A DNA stretch of 64,000 bases, from positions 124,001 to 188,000 of the forward strand of contig JBCDCY010000004.1 in assembly GCA_039180875.1 (NCBI GenBank), written 5' to 3'. The notes beneath the pieces are model-generated. The model ran no database searches. It worked only from the letters and a program-made list of their open reading frames with translations, and was not told the DNA's origin. Shown one piece after another: positions 32,617 to 40,897 of this stretch. This DNA comes from JBCDCY01 sp039180875. GTDB taxonomy: Bacteria > Pseudomonadota > Alphaproteobacteria > Rhodobacterales > Rhodobacteraceae. Positions within the stretch are counted from its first letter, which is position 1. Each line of letters opens with the position of its first letter. The position numbers were made by a program, and so were the translations under genes.

Positions 32617-32656
32617 GCGGTTTTCTAACCTCACGGCGGTGTGGCGTCGATCAAAA

Positions 32657-32673
32657 ATGCGCGATACGCACAT
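32657..32673. promoter_or_regulatory. Palindromic operator-like site 1
   Basis: ATGCGCGATACGCACAT, flanked by AAAA and TTTT to give an imperfect 25-base palindrome (32653-32677). It matches site 2 at 12 of 17 positions, with the consensus ATGYGC-N5-YRCACAT. It lies in the promoter region between the divergent DUF6502 and CsgG-like genes, 41 bases from the DUF6502 start. Confidence 0.6.
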
Positions 32674-32703
32674 TTTTCTTGAGGAGCTCACAGATGAAAT
32701 TGA

Positions 32704-32720
32704 ATGTGCAAAATACACAT
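32704..32720. promoter_or_regulatory. Palindromic operator-like site 2
   Basis: ATGTGCAAAATACACAT, a palindrome with perfect 6-base arms AATGTG and CACATT (32703-32721). Its centre is 47 bases from that of site 1. It ends 15 bases before the CsgG-like ATG, next to the ribosome site CTGGAGAG, so a bound protein could block transcription of that gene. Confidence 0.6.
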
Positions 32721-32735
32721 TATCTGGAGAGTTCT

Positions 32736-33494
32736 ATGCTCAAGTTCCTGCTGCCCGCCGCGCTGGCCCTGCTCACCGCCTGCGGTCCGACCGTCCAGAC
32801 CACCTCGGGCGCCGCCTACCTCGACCAGCGCACCGCCACCGGCGCCCCGGTCACCGTCGATCCTGAGATCGCCGAGATCGCGGCGATCGAGCCCAATCTC
32901 ACCTTCCCGGCTCGCATCGGCGTCGCTCGCGTCGTCGGCCGCCAGTTGACCGTGGTGCCGCCGGAGGAGGCGGCGCTGTTCGCCGACTTCGCCGAGAAGA
33001 ACCAGGCTTACGGCGTGTTCGTGCCAGTCAGCCCCTTGGTCGCGGCCTTGATCGAGCCGAGGCGGGAGCGCACCGCCGATGGCCGCATCGTCACCGAGGC
33101 CCGGAACGTGCTCCACCACGTGCGCCAGGCCGCCGCCCGCCAGCACCTGGATGCCGTGCTGATCTATGAGCTCACCACCCGCGGCGACGTCCGGACGAGA
33201 GCGTACAGTGCGTCGTCCGGCTTCATCTCCGGCGCGTTCCTCGCGCCCGGAAACCCGTCGACGGAGGCCGAGGCGCTCGTCGGCGCGATCCTGCTCGACG
33301 TGCGCAACGGCTATCCCTACGGCACCGCGACCAAGCGGCGCGATCTCTCGGACCTGACGGGCCCCTACTCCAGCCGCAGCCGGCAGGTCGCCCTCGAGGA
33401 GGCGGAGATCCTGGCGATGCTCACCGACCTTTTGGCCGACGTCGACACCATGCTGGATCTGCTCGCCACCAGCCAAGGCCGCCGGGCAAGCTGA
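32736..33494 (+). CDS. CsgG-like outer-membrane lipoprotein
   Basis: A 252-residue lipoprotein. The signal 'MLKFLLPAALALLTAC' ends in lipobox 'LTAC' with Cys16. The mature part has 'FPARIGVARVVGRQLTVVPP', 'HHVRQAAARQHLDAVLIYEL' and 'EAEALVGAILLDVRNGYPYG', the alpha/beta arrangement of CsgG/curli-assembly-like lipoproteins. No curlin or CsgE/F gene is nearby, so it is not a curli system. It is divergent from DUF6502 and preceded by palindrome site 2. It may act in envelope assembly or stress, as many stand-alone CsgG-like lipoproteins are proposed to, but this is inference. Confidence 0.75.
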   Translation: MLKFLLPAALALLTACGPTVQTTSGAAYLDQRTATGAPVTVDPEIAEIAAIEPNLTFPARIGVARVVGRQLTVVPPEEAALFADFAEKNQAYGVFVPVSPLVAALIEPRRERTADGRIVTEARNVLHHVRQAAARQHLDAVLIYELTTRGDVRTRAYSASSGFISGAFLAPGNPSTEAEALVGAILLDVRNGYPYGTATKRRDLSDLTGPYSSRSRQVALEEAEILAMLTDLLADVDTMLDLLATSQGRRAS

Positions 33495-33519
33495 CCGGAA
33501 CCGGCAAAGCATCGCCCGC

Positions 33520-33554
33520 CCTTTCTTGCTGGCCCAAACATCCCCGCCGGAGGC
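33520..33554 (-). repeat. Intergenic repeat, short copy on the minus strand
   Basis: Reverse complement of GCCTCCGGCGGGGATGTTTG followed by GGCCAGCAAGAAAG. It lies in the 164-base gap between the CsgG-like gene and dnaX, which are in tandem on the plus strand. It is the only copy in this orientation, and one base of the ATATTT core is changed. Confidence 0.65.
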
Positions 33555-33658
33555 ATCCGGGGCCTGCGGCGGGGCACGCCGCCGGATCGTCAGCGCCCCC
33601 GTTGCGGGTCGTCGACGCCCGGCCTAGCCTCGGGATCATGCCCGAGGGAGTCGCTGCC

Positions 33659-35398
33659 ATGGAGCCCGCCTACCAGGTCCTCGCCCGCAAGTATCGGCCG
33701 GCGACCTTCGCCGATCTGATCGGGCAGGAAGCGATGGTGCGGACGCTCAAGAACGCCTTTGAGGCCGACCGCATCGCCCATGCCTTCATCCTGACCGGCG
33801 TCCGGGGCGTCGGCAAAACCACGACCGCTCGGATCATTGCCAAGGGTCTCAACTGCCTGGCCGGCGACGGGCCCACGGTCGAGCCCTGCGGCGTCTGCGA
33901 GGCCTGTGTGGCGATCGCCGAGGGCCGCCATGTCGACGTGATGGAGATGGATGCGGCCTCCCGCACCGGGGTGGGCGACATCCGCGAGATCATCGACGCC
34001 GTGCGCTACCGCGCGGCCTCGGCGCGCTACAAGGTCTACATCATCGACGAGGTGCATATGCTCAGCACCTCGGCCTTCAACGCGCTCCTGAAGACGCTTG
34101 AGGAGCCGCCCGAGCATGTGAAGTTCATCTTCGCCACCACCGAGATCCGCAAGGTTCCGGTCACGGTGCTGTCGCGCTGCCAGCGCTTCGACCTTCGCCG
34201 CATCGAGCCCGAGGAGATGCTGGCCCATCTCGGCTCGATTGCCGAGAAGGAGGGGGCGGAGATCGACGAGGATGCCCTCGCCCTGATCGTGCGGGCGGCG
34301 GAAGGCTCGGTGCGCGACGGCCTCTCCCTCCTCGATCAGGCGATCGCCCATGGGGCGGGCCGCACCGATGCCGAGCAGGTGCGGGCGATGCTGGGCCTGG
34401 CCGACCGGGGGCGGGTGCTGGATCTGTTCGCCCAGATCATGGGCGGCGACGCGGCCGGAGCCCTGGCGGAGCTCTCCGAGCAGTATGCCGACGGGGCCGA
34501 TCCGCTCTCGGTCCTGCGCGACCTGGCCGAGGTCACGCACTGGATCTCCGTCGTGAAGATCACGGCCGAGGCGGCGGACGACCCGACCATCCCGCCGGAT
34601 GCCCGGGACCGGGCCCGGGACTTCGCCGCGCGCCTGCCGATGCGGGCGTTGACCCGCGCCTGGCAGATGCTGCTGAAGGCGTTGGAGGAGGTGGCGCTCG
34701 CCCCGAACCCGATGATGGCGGCGGAGATGGCGGTGATCCGCCTCACCCACGTGGCCGATCTGCCGAGCCCGGAGGATCTGGTGCGCCGCCTCTCCTCCAC
34801 CCCGGCGCCCGCGCCCAACGCTGCGCCGCCCGCCCCGGCGCCCTCCGCTCCGTCCCCGGCGGTTGGCCAGAGCGCCGGAAGCACGGCCCTGGCCGCGCCC
34901 GCACCTAGCCCCGAGCCGGCAAGCGTCCCGCAGCCGCGGGCGGAGGCCGTATCCTCCCCCTACGCCCGCTTCGACGACGTTGTCACGCTGCTGCGGGAGC
35001 GGCGCGATCTGGCGCTGCTCTTCGATGTCGAGCGCTTCGTGCGCCTGGTGCACTACGCCCCCGGCCGGATCGAGTTCGAGCCGGTGGACGGCGCGCCACC
35101 CGACCTCGCCGCCCGGCTCGCCCAGCGTCTGCAGGCCTGGACCGGCACGCGCTGGGGCGTCTCCATCGTCGCCGATGGCGGCGCGCCGTCGATCGAGGAG
35201 GATCGCAACGCCGCCGACCGCGATCTGAAACAACAGGTGGCAGCCCATCCCCTGATCGCCGCCGCCCTTGCCACCTTCCCAGGGGCCAAGGTGATGGCGG
35301 TTCATGCGCGCATTGCCGAGGAGGATGCGGACGCCGCCCCCCCTCCCGACGAGGACGACGGCGAGTGGGATCCGATCGACCCGTTCGGCGAGGACTAG
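33659..35398 (+). CDS. dnaX: DNA polymerase III subunits gamma and tau
   Basis: Clamp-loader ATPase that organises the replisome. The 579-residue protein opens 'YQVLARKYRPATFADLIGQE', then Walker A 'GVRGVGKTTTARIIAKGLNC', a zinc module of cysteines in 'EPCGVCEACVAI', the DExH-like 'IIDEVHMLSTSAFNALLKTL', and the SRC motif 'VTVLSRCQRFDLRRI'. Beyond residue about 365 is a Pro/Ala-rich linker and a tau-type C-terminal domain. I chose the ATG at 33659 because GAGGGAG is 8 bases upstream; an in-frame ATG at 33638 is less likely. The slippery heptamer for gamma production was not looked for in detail. ybaB follows. Confidence 0.96.
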   Translation: MEPAYQVLARKYRPATFADLIGQEAMVRTLKNAFEADRIAHAFILTGVRGVGKTTTARIIAKGLNCLAGDGPTVEPCGVCEACVAIAEGRHVDVMEMDAASRTGVGDIREIIDAVRYRAASARYKVYIIDEVHMLSTSAFNALLKTLEEPPEHVKFIFATTEIRKVPVTVLSRCQRFDLRRIEPEEMLAHLGSIAEKEGAEIDEDALALIVRAAEGSVRDGLSLLDQAIAHGAGRTDAEQVRAMLGLADRGRVLDLFAQIMGGDAAGALAELSEQYADGADPLSVLRDLAEVTHWISVVKITAEAADDPTIPPDARDRARDFAARLPMRALTRAWQMLLKALEEVALAPNPMMAAEMAVIRLTHVADLPSPEDLVRRLSSTPAPAPNAAPPAPAPSAPSPAVGQSAGSTALAAPAPSPEPASVPQPRAEAVSSPYARFDDVVTLLRERRDLALLFDVERFVRLVHYAPGRIEFEPVDGAPPDLAARLAQRLQAWTGTRWGVSIVADGGAPSIEEDRNAADRDLKQQVAAHPLIAAALATFPGAKVMAVHARIAEEDADAAPPPDEDDGEWDPIDPFGED

Positions 35399-35466
35399 TC
35401 GGCAGCGTCGTTGTGCGCGGGGGCGAGACGCGCTAACCCGGGCTGAGAAACCAAGGGAGAGCTCCG

Positions 35467-35811
35467 ATGCTCAAGGGTTTGGGCCAACTCGGCGATATGG
35501 CCAAGATCATGCAGCAGGCCCAGGAGATGGGCTCGAAGATGCAGGAGGCCGAGGCCAAGCTGGCCGAGATCGAGGTGACCGGGGAGGCCGGCGCCGGCCT
35601 GGTCAAGGCCCGGGCCACGGCCAAGGGCGATCTGGTGGGCCTCGCCATCGACCCCTCCCTCTTCAACCCCGAAGAGCGCGAGGTGGTGGAGGATCTGATC
35701 GTCGCCGCCGTCAATGACGCCAAGGCCCGGGCGGCCGAGGCCGCGAAGGCGGAGATGAGCCGCGTGACGGAAGGCATGGACCTGCCCCCGGGCCTGAAAC
35801 TGCCCTTCTGA
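35467..35811 (+). CDS. ybaB: YbaB/EbfC nucleoid-associated protein
   Basis: A 114-residue DNA-binding protein that acts as a homodimer on the nucleoid. It has the typical opening 'LKGLGQLGDMAKIMQQAQEM' and 'MQEAEAKLAEIEVTGEAGAG', then 'VKARATAKGDLVGLAIDPSL' and 'LIVAAVNDAKARAAEAAKAE'. ATG 35467 follows AAGGGAGAG. In many bacteria the order is dnaX-ybaB-recR, but the next gene here is nudC, so recR is not at this locus. Confidence 0.95.
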   Translation: MLKGLGQLGDMAKIMQQAQEMGSKMQEAEAKLAEIEVTGEAGAGLVKARATAKGDLVGLAIDPSLFNPEEREVVEDLIVAAVNDAKARAAEAAKAEMSRVTEGMDLPPGLKLPF

Positions 35812-35829
35812 TCGCCCGACCCGACGCCG

Positions 35830-36813
35830 ATGTCCGACGCTAGCTTGCCCGACGGGATCGTCACCTTTGCCGGGGCCGATCTCGACCGCGCGACCCATGT
35901 GCGGGAGGATCCGGAGCGCCTGGCCGCCGCCCTGGCCCACCCGGACGCGCAGTCGCTGCCGGTCTGGCGGGGCAAGCCGCTGATGCGGGTGGGTGAGACA
36001 GGCCTCAGCCTCGCCTGGCTGCCGGCGGATGCGCCGTTGCTGGCGGAGGCGGTGGAGCCGCCGATCTTCCTCGGCCTGCGGGGGGAGCGGCCTTGCCTCG
36101 CCCACGACGTCTCCCCCTGGGAGGCACCGGACGCCGATCCGGAGGAGTTGGCGAAGTTCCTCGACCGCAGCCGCAACCAGCATCCCAGCCTGCCGGAGGA
36201 CATGAAGTTCATCGACCTCCGCTCCGCCATGGCCGATCTTTCCGCCGCCGATGCGGGCAATGCGGCGACGGCGCGCGGGCTCTTCGCCTGGCACGATACC
36301 CACCGCTTCTGCGCGCGCTGCGGCGCCCCGTCGGTCATGGCGAGCGGCGGCTGGAAGCGGGAATGTCCCGAGTGCGGTGCCCAGCACTTTCCGCGCACCG
36401 ATCCGGTGGTCATCATGCTGATCCTCTCCGGCAATTCGGTGCTGCTCGGCCGCTCCCCCGGCTGGCCGGAGGGGATGTACTCGCTCCTCGCCGGCTTCAT
36501 GGAGCCCGGCGAGACGATCGAGGCGGCGGTGCGGCGCGAGACCTGGGAGGAGGCGGGCATCGTCGTCGGCGAGGTGCGCTACATGGCGAGCCAGCCCTGG
36601 CCCTTTCCCGCCTCCCTGATGCTCGGCTGCCTCGGCCGGGCCGAGACGGAGGCGATCCGGCGGGACGAGAAAGAGCTCGACGACGCCATCTGGCTGACGC
36701 GGGAGGAGGCGACGGCGGCGCTCGCCGGCCAACACCCCGGCGTGCAGCCGGCGCGCCACGGCTCCATCGCCCGGCATCTGCTCGACGCCTGGGTCGACGG
36801 TGAGATCGGCTGA
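35830..36813 (+). CDS. nudC: NAD(H) diphosphatase NudC
   Basis: NUDIX hydrolase that cleaves NADH to NMNH and AMP and can remove NAD caps from RNA. The 327-residue protein has a four-cysteine zinc ribbon (Cys161, Cys164, Cys179, Cys182), the NUDIX box at about 222-244 ('PGETIEAAVRRETWEEAG'), and the NudC signature 'SQPWPFPASLM' at 254 that distinguishes NADH pyrophosphatases. It lies 18 bases after ybaB and 9 bases before the SRPBCC gene, so the group is likely one transcript. Confidence 0.93.
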   Translation: MSDASLPDGIVTFAGADLDRATHVREDPERLAAALAHPDAQSLPVWRGKPLMRVGETGLSLAWLPADAPLLAEAVEPPIFLGLRGERPCLAHDVSPWEAPDADPEELAKFLDRSRNQHPSLPEDMKFIDLRSAMADLSAADAGNAATARGLFAWHDTHRFCARCGAPSVMASGGWKRECPECGAQHFPRTDPVVIMLILSGNSVLLGRSPGWPEGMYSLLAGFMEPGETIEAAVRRETWEEAGIVVGEVRYMASQPWPFPASLMLGCLGRAETEAIRRDEKELDDAIWLTREEATAALAGQHPGVQPARHGSIARHLLDAWVDGEIG

Positions 36814-36822
36814 GGGCGGGCG

Positions 36823-37290
36823 ATGCAGTTCCACGAACGGATCGAGATGCAGGCCTCGCCCGACTATCTGTTCGCCCGTCTGACCGACACGGCGGCGATT
36901 GCTGAGCGGATGGGCGGCCACGGCATCCAGCTACGCCGAAGCGACCGGGGCACGGACCTGGCCGGTGCGGTCTTTGACTGCGACCTTCGCATCCGGGGTC
37001 GGGAGATGCGGGCGACGGTCTGCGTCACCGAAGTCGTGGCCGACCGCCGCGTCGCCTTTCGCGGTGAGATGCAGGGCTTTCGCACCGAGGGCGCGATCGA
37101 GATCGAGGCGCTGGGCGCTGACCGCTGCGCCGCCGTCGTCGGCGTGGCGCTCACGCCCCACGGTCTGCGCGCCCGGCTGTTCGCCCCCACGCTGCGCATG
37201 ATGCAGGGGCGGATCACGGCCCGCGCCAAGAAGCTGCTTCGCCGCTTTCGTGCCCGGATCGAGACCGGCTACCGCGCCGCCACGGGCTGA
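36823..37290 (+). CDS. SRPBCC/CoxG-like ligand-binding protein
   Basis: A 155-residue START/SRPBCC-fold protein. It opens 'MQFHERIEMQASPDYLFARL', where the 'ASPDYLFARL' resembles the N-terminal helix-grip entry, with 'RVAFRGEMQGFRTEGAIEIE' and 'TPHGLRARLFAPTLRMMQGR' later. The tail is very basic ('ITARAKKLLRRFRARIETG'). Such proteins bind hydrophobic ligands; the ligand here is unknown. Its last 22 bases overlap the end of the convergent pheA gene. Confidence 0.78.
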   Translation: MQFHERIEMQASPDYLFARLTDTAAIAERMGGHGIQLRRSDRGTDLAGAVFDCDLRIRGREMRATVCVTEVVADRRVAFRGEMQGFRTEGAIEIEALGADRCAAVVGVALTPHGLRARLFAPTLRMMQGRITARAKKLLRRFRARIETGYRAATG

Positions 37291-38171
37291 TCGGGCACGG
37301 GCGCCCGGGTCTTGCGGAAAGGCGAGGCGGGATAGACGCCGAGGACCTTCAACATCGAGGTGAAGTAGTCGAGTTCCTCGAGCGCCCGGGCGACCGGCGG
37401 CGCCTCGGGATGACCCTCGATATCGGCATAGAACTGTGTGGCGGTGAAACTTCCGTCGATCATGTAGCTCTCGAGCTTCACCATGTTGACGCCGTTGGTC
37501 GCGAAGCCGCCCATCGCCTTGTAGAGCGCGGCGGGCAGGTTGCGGACGCGGAAGACGAAAGTGGTGATGACGTCGCCGGTCTGCTCCGCCTCCAGCCGCC
37601 GCCGGCTCATCACCAGAAAGCGCGTGGTGTTGTGGCGGTTGTCCTCGACGTTCTTGGCCAGCGTCTCCAGCCCGTAGGTGCTGCCGGCGAGCGGTGAGGC
37701 GAGGGCGGCGCGGGCCGGGTTCGCCTCCTCCGCCACCGCCGCGGCGGACCCGGCCGTGTCGATGCCGGCCACCGGGTGGATGTCGTGGCTTTTCAGGAAC
37801 TTCCGGCATTGGCCGAGCAGCACCGGGTGGCTCTGCGCCTCAGTCACCGCCTGCAGCGTCGCGCCGGGCACGCCGAGCAGGGCGATCTCCACCGGCACGA
37901 AATGCTCGGCCACGATATAGAGGCCGCTTTCGGGCAGCAGATGATGGATGTCGGCCACCCGGCCGTAGGTCGAGTTTTCCACCGGCAGCATGGCGAGATC
38001 GGCCACACCCTCGCGCACCGCCTCGATCGCGCCCTCGAAGGTGCGGCGGGGCAGCGGCTCCATCCGCGGAAAGGCTTCGGCGCAGGCCTGATGCGAATAG
38101 GCGCCCAATTCGCCCTGGAAGGCGATCTTTCCGTCCGCGCGCTCCAGCATCTTTTTTCCGAAGATCGCCAT
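37269..38171 (-). CDS. pheA: Prephenate dehydratase
   Basis: Converts prephenate to phenylpyruvate in phenylalanine synthesis. The 300-residue protein has the catalytic domain with 'KIAFQGELGAYSHQACAEAF', 'DLAMLPVENSTYGRVADIHH' and the hallmark 'NRHNTTRFLVMSR' (the TRF motif), followed by an ACT domain at about 205-280 ('FVFRVRNLPAALYKAMGGF' and 'NMVKLESYMIDGSF'), the phenylalanine feedback site. No chorismate mutase domain is fused. It is divergent from cycM, an order known from Rhodobacter. Its 3' end overlaps the SRPBCC gene. Confidence 0.94.
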   Translation of the reverse strand: MAIFGKKMLERADGKIAFQGELGAYSHQACAEAFPRMEPLPRRTFEGAIEAVREGVADLAMLPVENSTYGRVADIHHLLPESGLYIVAEHFVPVEIALLGVPGATLQAVTEAQSHPVLLGQCRKFLKSHDIHPVAGIDTAGSAAAVAEEANPARAALASPLAGSTYGLETLAKNVEDNRHNTTRFLVMSRRRLEAEQTGDVITTFVFRVRNLPAALYKAMGGFATNGVNMVKLESYMIDGSFTATQFYADIEGHPEAPPVARALEELDYFTSMLKVLGVYPASPFRKTRAPVPDQPVAAR

Positions 38172-38277
38172 GATTTGGTCGTTTGGTCGCGCTTTCTACA
38201 CCTTGCCTCTGGGCTCTGGAAGCGCCTAGATCGGAACGCTTCGCCCCGATGGCTACCGATGGCAAGGGAAGAGACCG

Positions 38278-38796
38278 ATGGACACCATGACGATCGTGAA
38301 ATACGCGTCCTCCTTCTTCGGCGCGTTGCTCCTCTTTCTCGTCGTGCAGTCCGGCGCGGTCTCGATCTATTCGGTCGACGAGCATCACGGCGATGATCAC
38401 GCCGACGCTTATCCGATTGAGGTCGCCTCCGCCGACGAGGCGCCGGAGGAACCGGCCGAGCCCGAAGTGCCGTTCGCAGAGGTCTATGCCGCCGCCGATC
38501 CCGGCAGTGGGGAGCGGCTCTGGAACCAGTGCCGCGCCTGTCACCAGCTGGCGCCCGGAGAGAACGGCGTCGGCCCCTACCTGCACGGCTTGATCGGCCG
38601 CCAGGTTGCCGCGGCCGACGGCTACGACTATTCCGACGCCCTGGCGGAAAAGGATGAGGCGTGGGAGCCCGAGGTGTTGAGCGCCTTCCTCGCCGACCCC
38701 TCCGGCTGGGCGCCCGGCACCAAGATGAGCTACAATGGCATGTCCGATGTCGAGGATCGGGCCAACCTGATCGCCTACATCGCGACCTTCGAGTAG
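38278..38796 (+). CDS. cycM: Membrane-anchored cytochrome c552
   Basis: A 172-residue c-type cytochrome held by an uncleaved N-terminal helix ('YASSFFGALLLFLVVQSGAV'). An acidic, Pro-rich linker (about 35-68) leads to a class I cytochrome c domain with the heme site 'CRACHQL' and the distal ligand in 'APGTKMSYNGM'. It carries electrons from the bc1 complex to terminal oxidases. The ATG at 38278 follows GGGAAGAGACC. It is divergent from pheA, matching the layout in Rhodobacter. Confidence 0.92.
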   Translation: MDTMTIVKYASSFFGALLLFLVVQSGAVSIYSVDEHHGDDHADAYPIEVASADEAPEEPAEPEVPFAEVYAAADPGSGERLWNQCRACHQLAPGENGVGPYLHGLIGRQVAAADGYDYSDALAEKDEAWEPEVLSAFLADPSGWAPGTKMSYNGMSDVEDRANLIAYIATFE

Positions 38797-38917
38797 GCCC
38801 GGCAGGCCCGGTCACGAGAGGCGATCATGCGGGGCGATCACGCGCTCGTCGCTTGAAACCCGCCACATCGCTCCATAACGATGGGGACGTGCCGCCCGCT
38901 GCCCAGGAGGGTTAACG

Positions 38918-40873
38918 ATGCCGCCGCTTCCATCCCGTCGCCCCGCCATGTCGCGCAGTCTGGCCCGTCCGGCCGATAGGGTCGCGGCGCTCTTGGTCCT
39001 CTACGGCGGCGGTCTGGCGGTGCTGATGGCGCTGACCCTCGCCCTCAGCCTCGGCAGCCCGGCCCGGGCCGAGACCTGCGCAACGCCGGAGGCGGACGAG
39101 AACGGCATCATCCGGGCCCATGGCATCTCTGCCTTCGGCGAGCTGAAATACTGCGCCGATTTCCCCCATTTCGACTATGTGAACCCCGACGCGCCGAAGG
39201 GCGGCACCTTCTCCACCTGGGCCTTCGGCACCTTCGACTCGCTCTCCCCCTACATCCTAAAAGGCACGGCGGCGCAGCTTTCGAGCGTGTTTTTCGACAC
39301 CCTGCTGACCGGATCGGCCGACGAGCCCGACGCCGCCTACGGTCTGGTGGCGGAAAGCGTCGAGTATCCGGTCGATCGCAGCTGGGTGATTTTCAACATG
39401 CGCCCCGAGGCGCAGTTCTGGGACGGCACCCCGGTGACGGCCGATGACGTGGTCTTCTCCTACAACATCCTGCTGGAGAAGGGGCGGCCGAGCTATCAGG
39501 TGAGCTTCGAGGACGTGGTCGCGGCCGAGGCGCTCGACACCCATCGGGTGAAATTCACCTTCCAGGAGGGTGCGGCGACCCGCGATCTGCCCTCGCTGGT
39601 CGGCGGCATCCCGATCTTCTCCGAGGCCTACTACGCCGAGCGTGACTTTGCCGAGTCGTCGCTGGAGACACCGCTCGGCTCCGGCCCCTATGAGGTCGGC
39701 GATATCGACCCGGGCCGCACCATCACCTATGTCCGGCGCGACGATTACTGGGCCTGGGATCTGCCGATCATGCAGGGCCGGCTCAACTTCGATGAGATCC
39801 GGCTGGAATACTACGCCGACTACACCGCCGCCTTCGAAGGCTTCAAAGGCGGCGGCTATAATTATCGGGAGGAGTTCTCCTCCTCCATCTGGGCCAACCA
39901 GTACAATTTCCCGGCCCTCGATGCCGGCCATGTAAGGATCGATGTGCTGCCGGACGGGCGCCCCTCCGGCACCCAGGGCTTCTGGTTCAACCTGCGCCGC
40001 GACAAGTTCGCCGACCCCCGGGTGCGGGAGGCGATCGGCATGGTCTTCAACTTCGAATGGTCGAACGAGACGCTGTTCTTCGACCTCTACGACCGCACGG
40101 CGAGCTTCTGGCAGAACTCCCATCTGGCGGCCGAGGGGCCGGTGACGGATGCGGAGCTGGCATTGCTCGAGCCCTTCCGGGCCGAGCTTCCCGCGAGCCT
40201 GTTCGAGGAGCCGGCCTACGTTCCGCAGACCTCGAGCCCGCGCCGCCAGCTCGACCGGCGGATGCTGCGCGATGCCGGCGCGCTGTTGGACGCGGCGGGC
40301 TGGACGGTGGTCGACGGCACGCGCCAGAATGCAGAGGGTGAGGTGCTGGAGATCGAGATCCTGAACGACTCCCCGACCTTCGACCGCATCATCAATCCCT
40401 TCGTGCAGAACCTTCAGCGCCTCGGCATCGAGGCGATCGTGGCGCGCGTGGACAATGCCCAGGCGGCCGAGCGGGAGAAGAGCTTCGACTTCGACATCAC
40501 CACCCGGCGCTACGTGATGTCGCTCACCCCGGCCGGCACTTCGCTGCGCACCATGTTCGGCTCGCAGACGGCCGAGGTCGAAGGCTCCAACAACATTGCC
40601 GGGGTCGCCCATCCCGTCGTCGACGCGATGATCGACGCCGTCGACGACGCCGAGAGCCGGGAGGAGTTGGACACCGCCGTCCGTGCCCTCGACCGGGTGC
40701 TGCGCGCGCTGCACATCTGGGTGCCCCACTGGTATAAGGGCGTGCATCACGTCGCCTATCGCGACGTCTTCGGCCGGCCCGAGGCGCTGCCGCCCTACTC
40801 CATCGGCACGACCGATTTCTGGTGGTGGGACGCGGACAAGGCGGCCCGGCTGCGCGCCGCCGGCGCGCTGTAG
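38918..40873 (+). CDS. yejA: Peptide ABC transporter substrate-binding protein YejA
   Basis: A 651-residue periplasmic binding protein of the SBP_bac_5 type. It has an N-terminal signal region ('LMALTLALSLGSPARA'), then 'KYCADFPHFDYVNPDAPKGG', 'EAQFWDGTPVTADDVVFSYN', 'SGPYEVGDIDPGRTITYVRR', 'RVREAIGMVFNFEWSNETLF' and 'LHIWVPHWYKGVHHVAYRDV'. This fits YejA-like oligopeptide binding proteins; in E. coli YejABEF takes up the peptide-nucleotide microcin C. The ATG follows CAGGAGGG. It is the first gene of the operon. Confidence 0.92.
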   Translation: MPPLPSRRPAMSRSLARPADRVAALLVLYGGGLAVLMALTLALSLGSPARAETCATPEADENGIIRAHGISAFGELKYCADFPHFDYVNPDAPKGGTFSTWAFGTFDSLSPYILKGTAAQLSSVFFDTLLTGSADEPDAAYGLVAESVEYPVDRSWVIFNMRPEAQFWDGTPVTADDVVFSYNILLEKGRPSYQVSFEDVVAAEALDTHRVKFTFQEGAATRDLPSLVGGIPIFSEAYYAERDFAESSLETPLGSGPYEVGDIDPGRTITYVRRDDYWAWDLPIMQGRLNFDEIRLEYYADYTAAFEGFKGGGYNYREEFSSSIWANQYNFPALDAGHVRIDVLPDGRPSGTQGFWFNLRRDKFADPRVREAIGMVFNFEWSNETLFFDLYDRTASFWQNSHLAAEGPVTDAELALLEPFRAELPASLFEEPAYVPQTSSPRRQLDRRMLRDAGALLDAAGWTVVDGTRQNAEGEVLEIEILNDSPTFDRIINPFVQNLQRLGIEAIVARVDNAQAAEREKSFDFDITTRRYVMSLTPAGTSLRTMFGSQTAEVEGSNNIAGVAHPVVDAMIDAVDDAESREELDTAVRALDRVLRALHIWVPHWYKGVHHVAYRDVFGRPEALPPYSIGTTDFWWWDADKAARLRAAGAL

Positions 40874-40897
40874 CCCAGGCCGGCCGGCGGGACCCCG

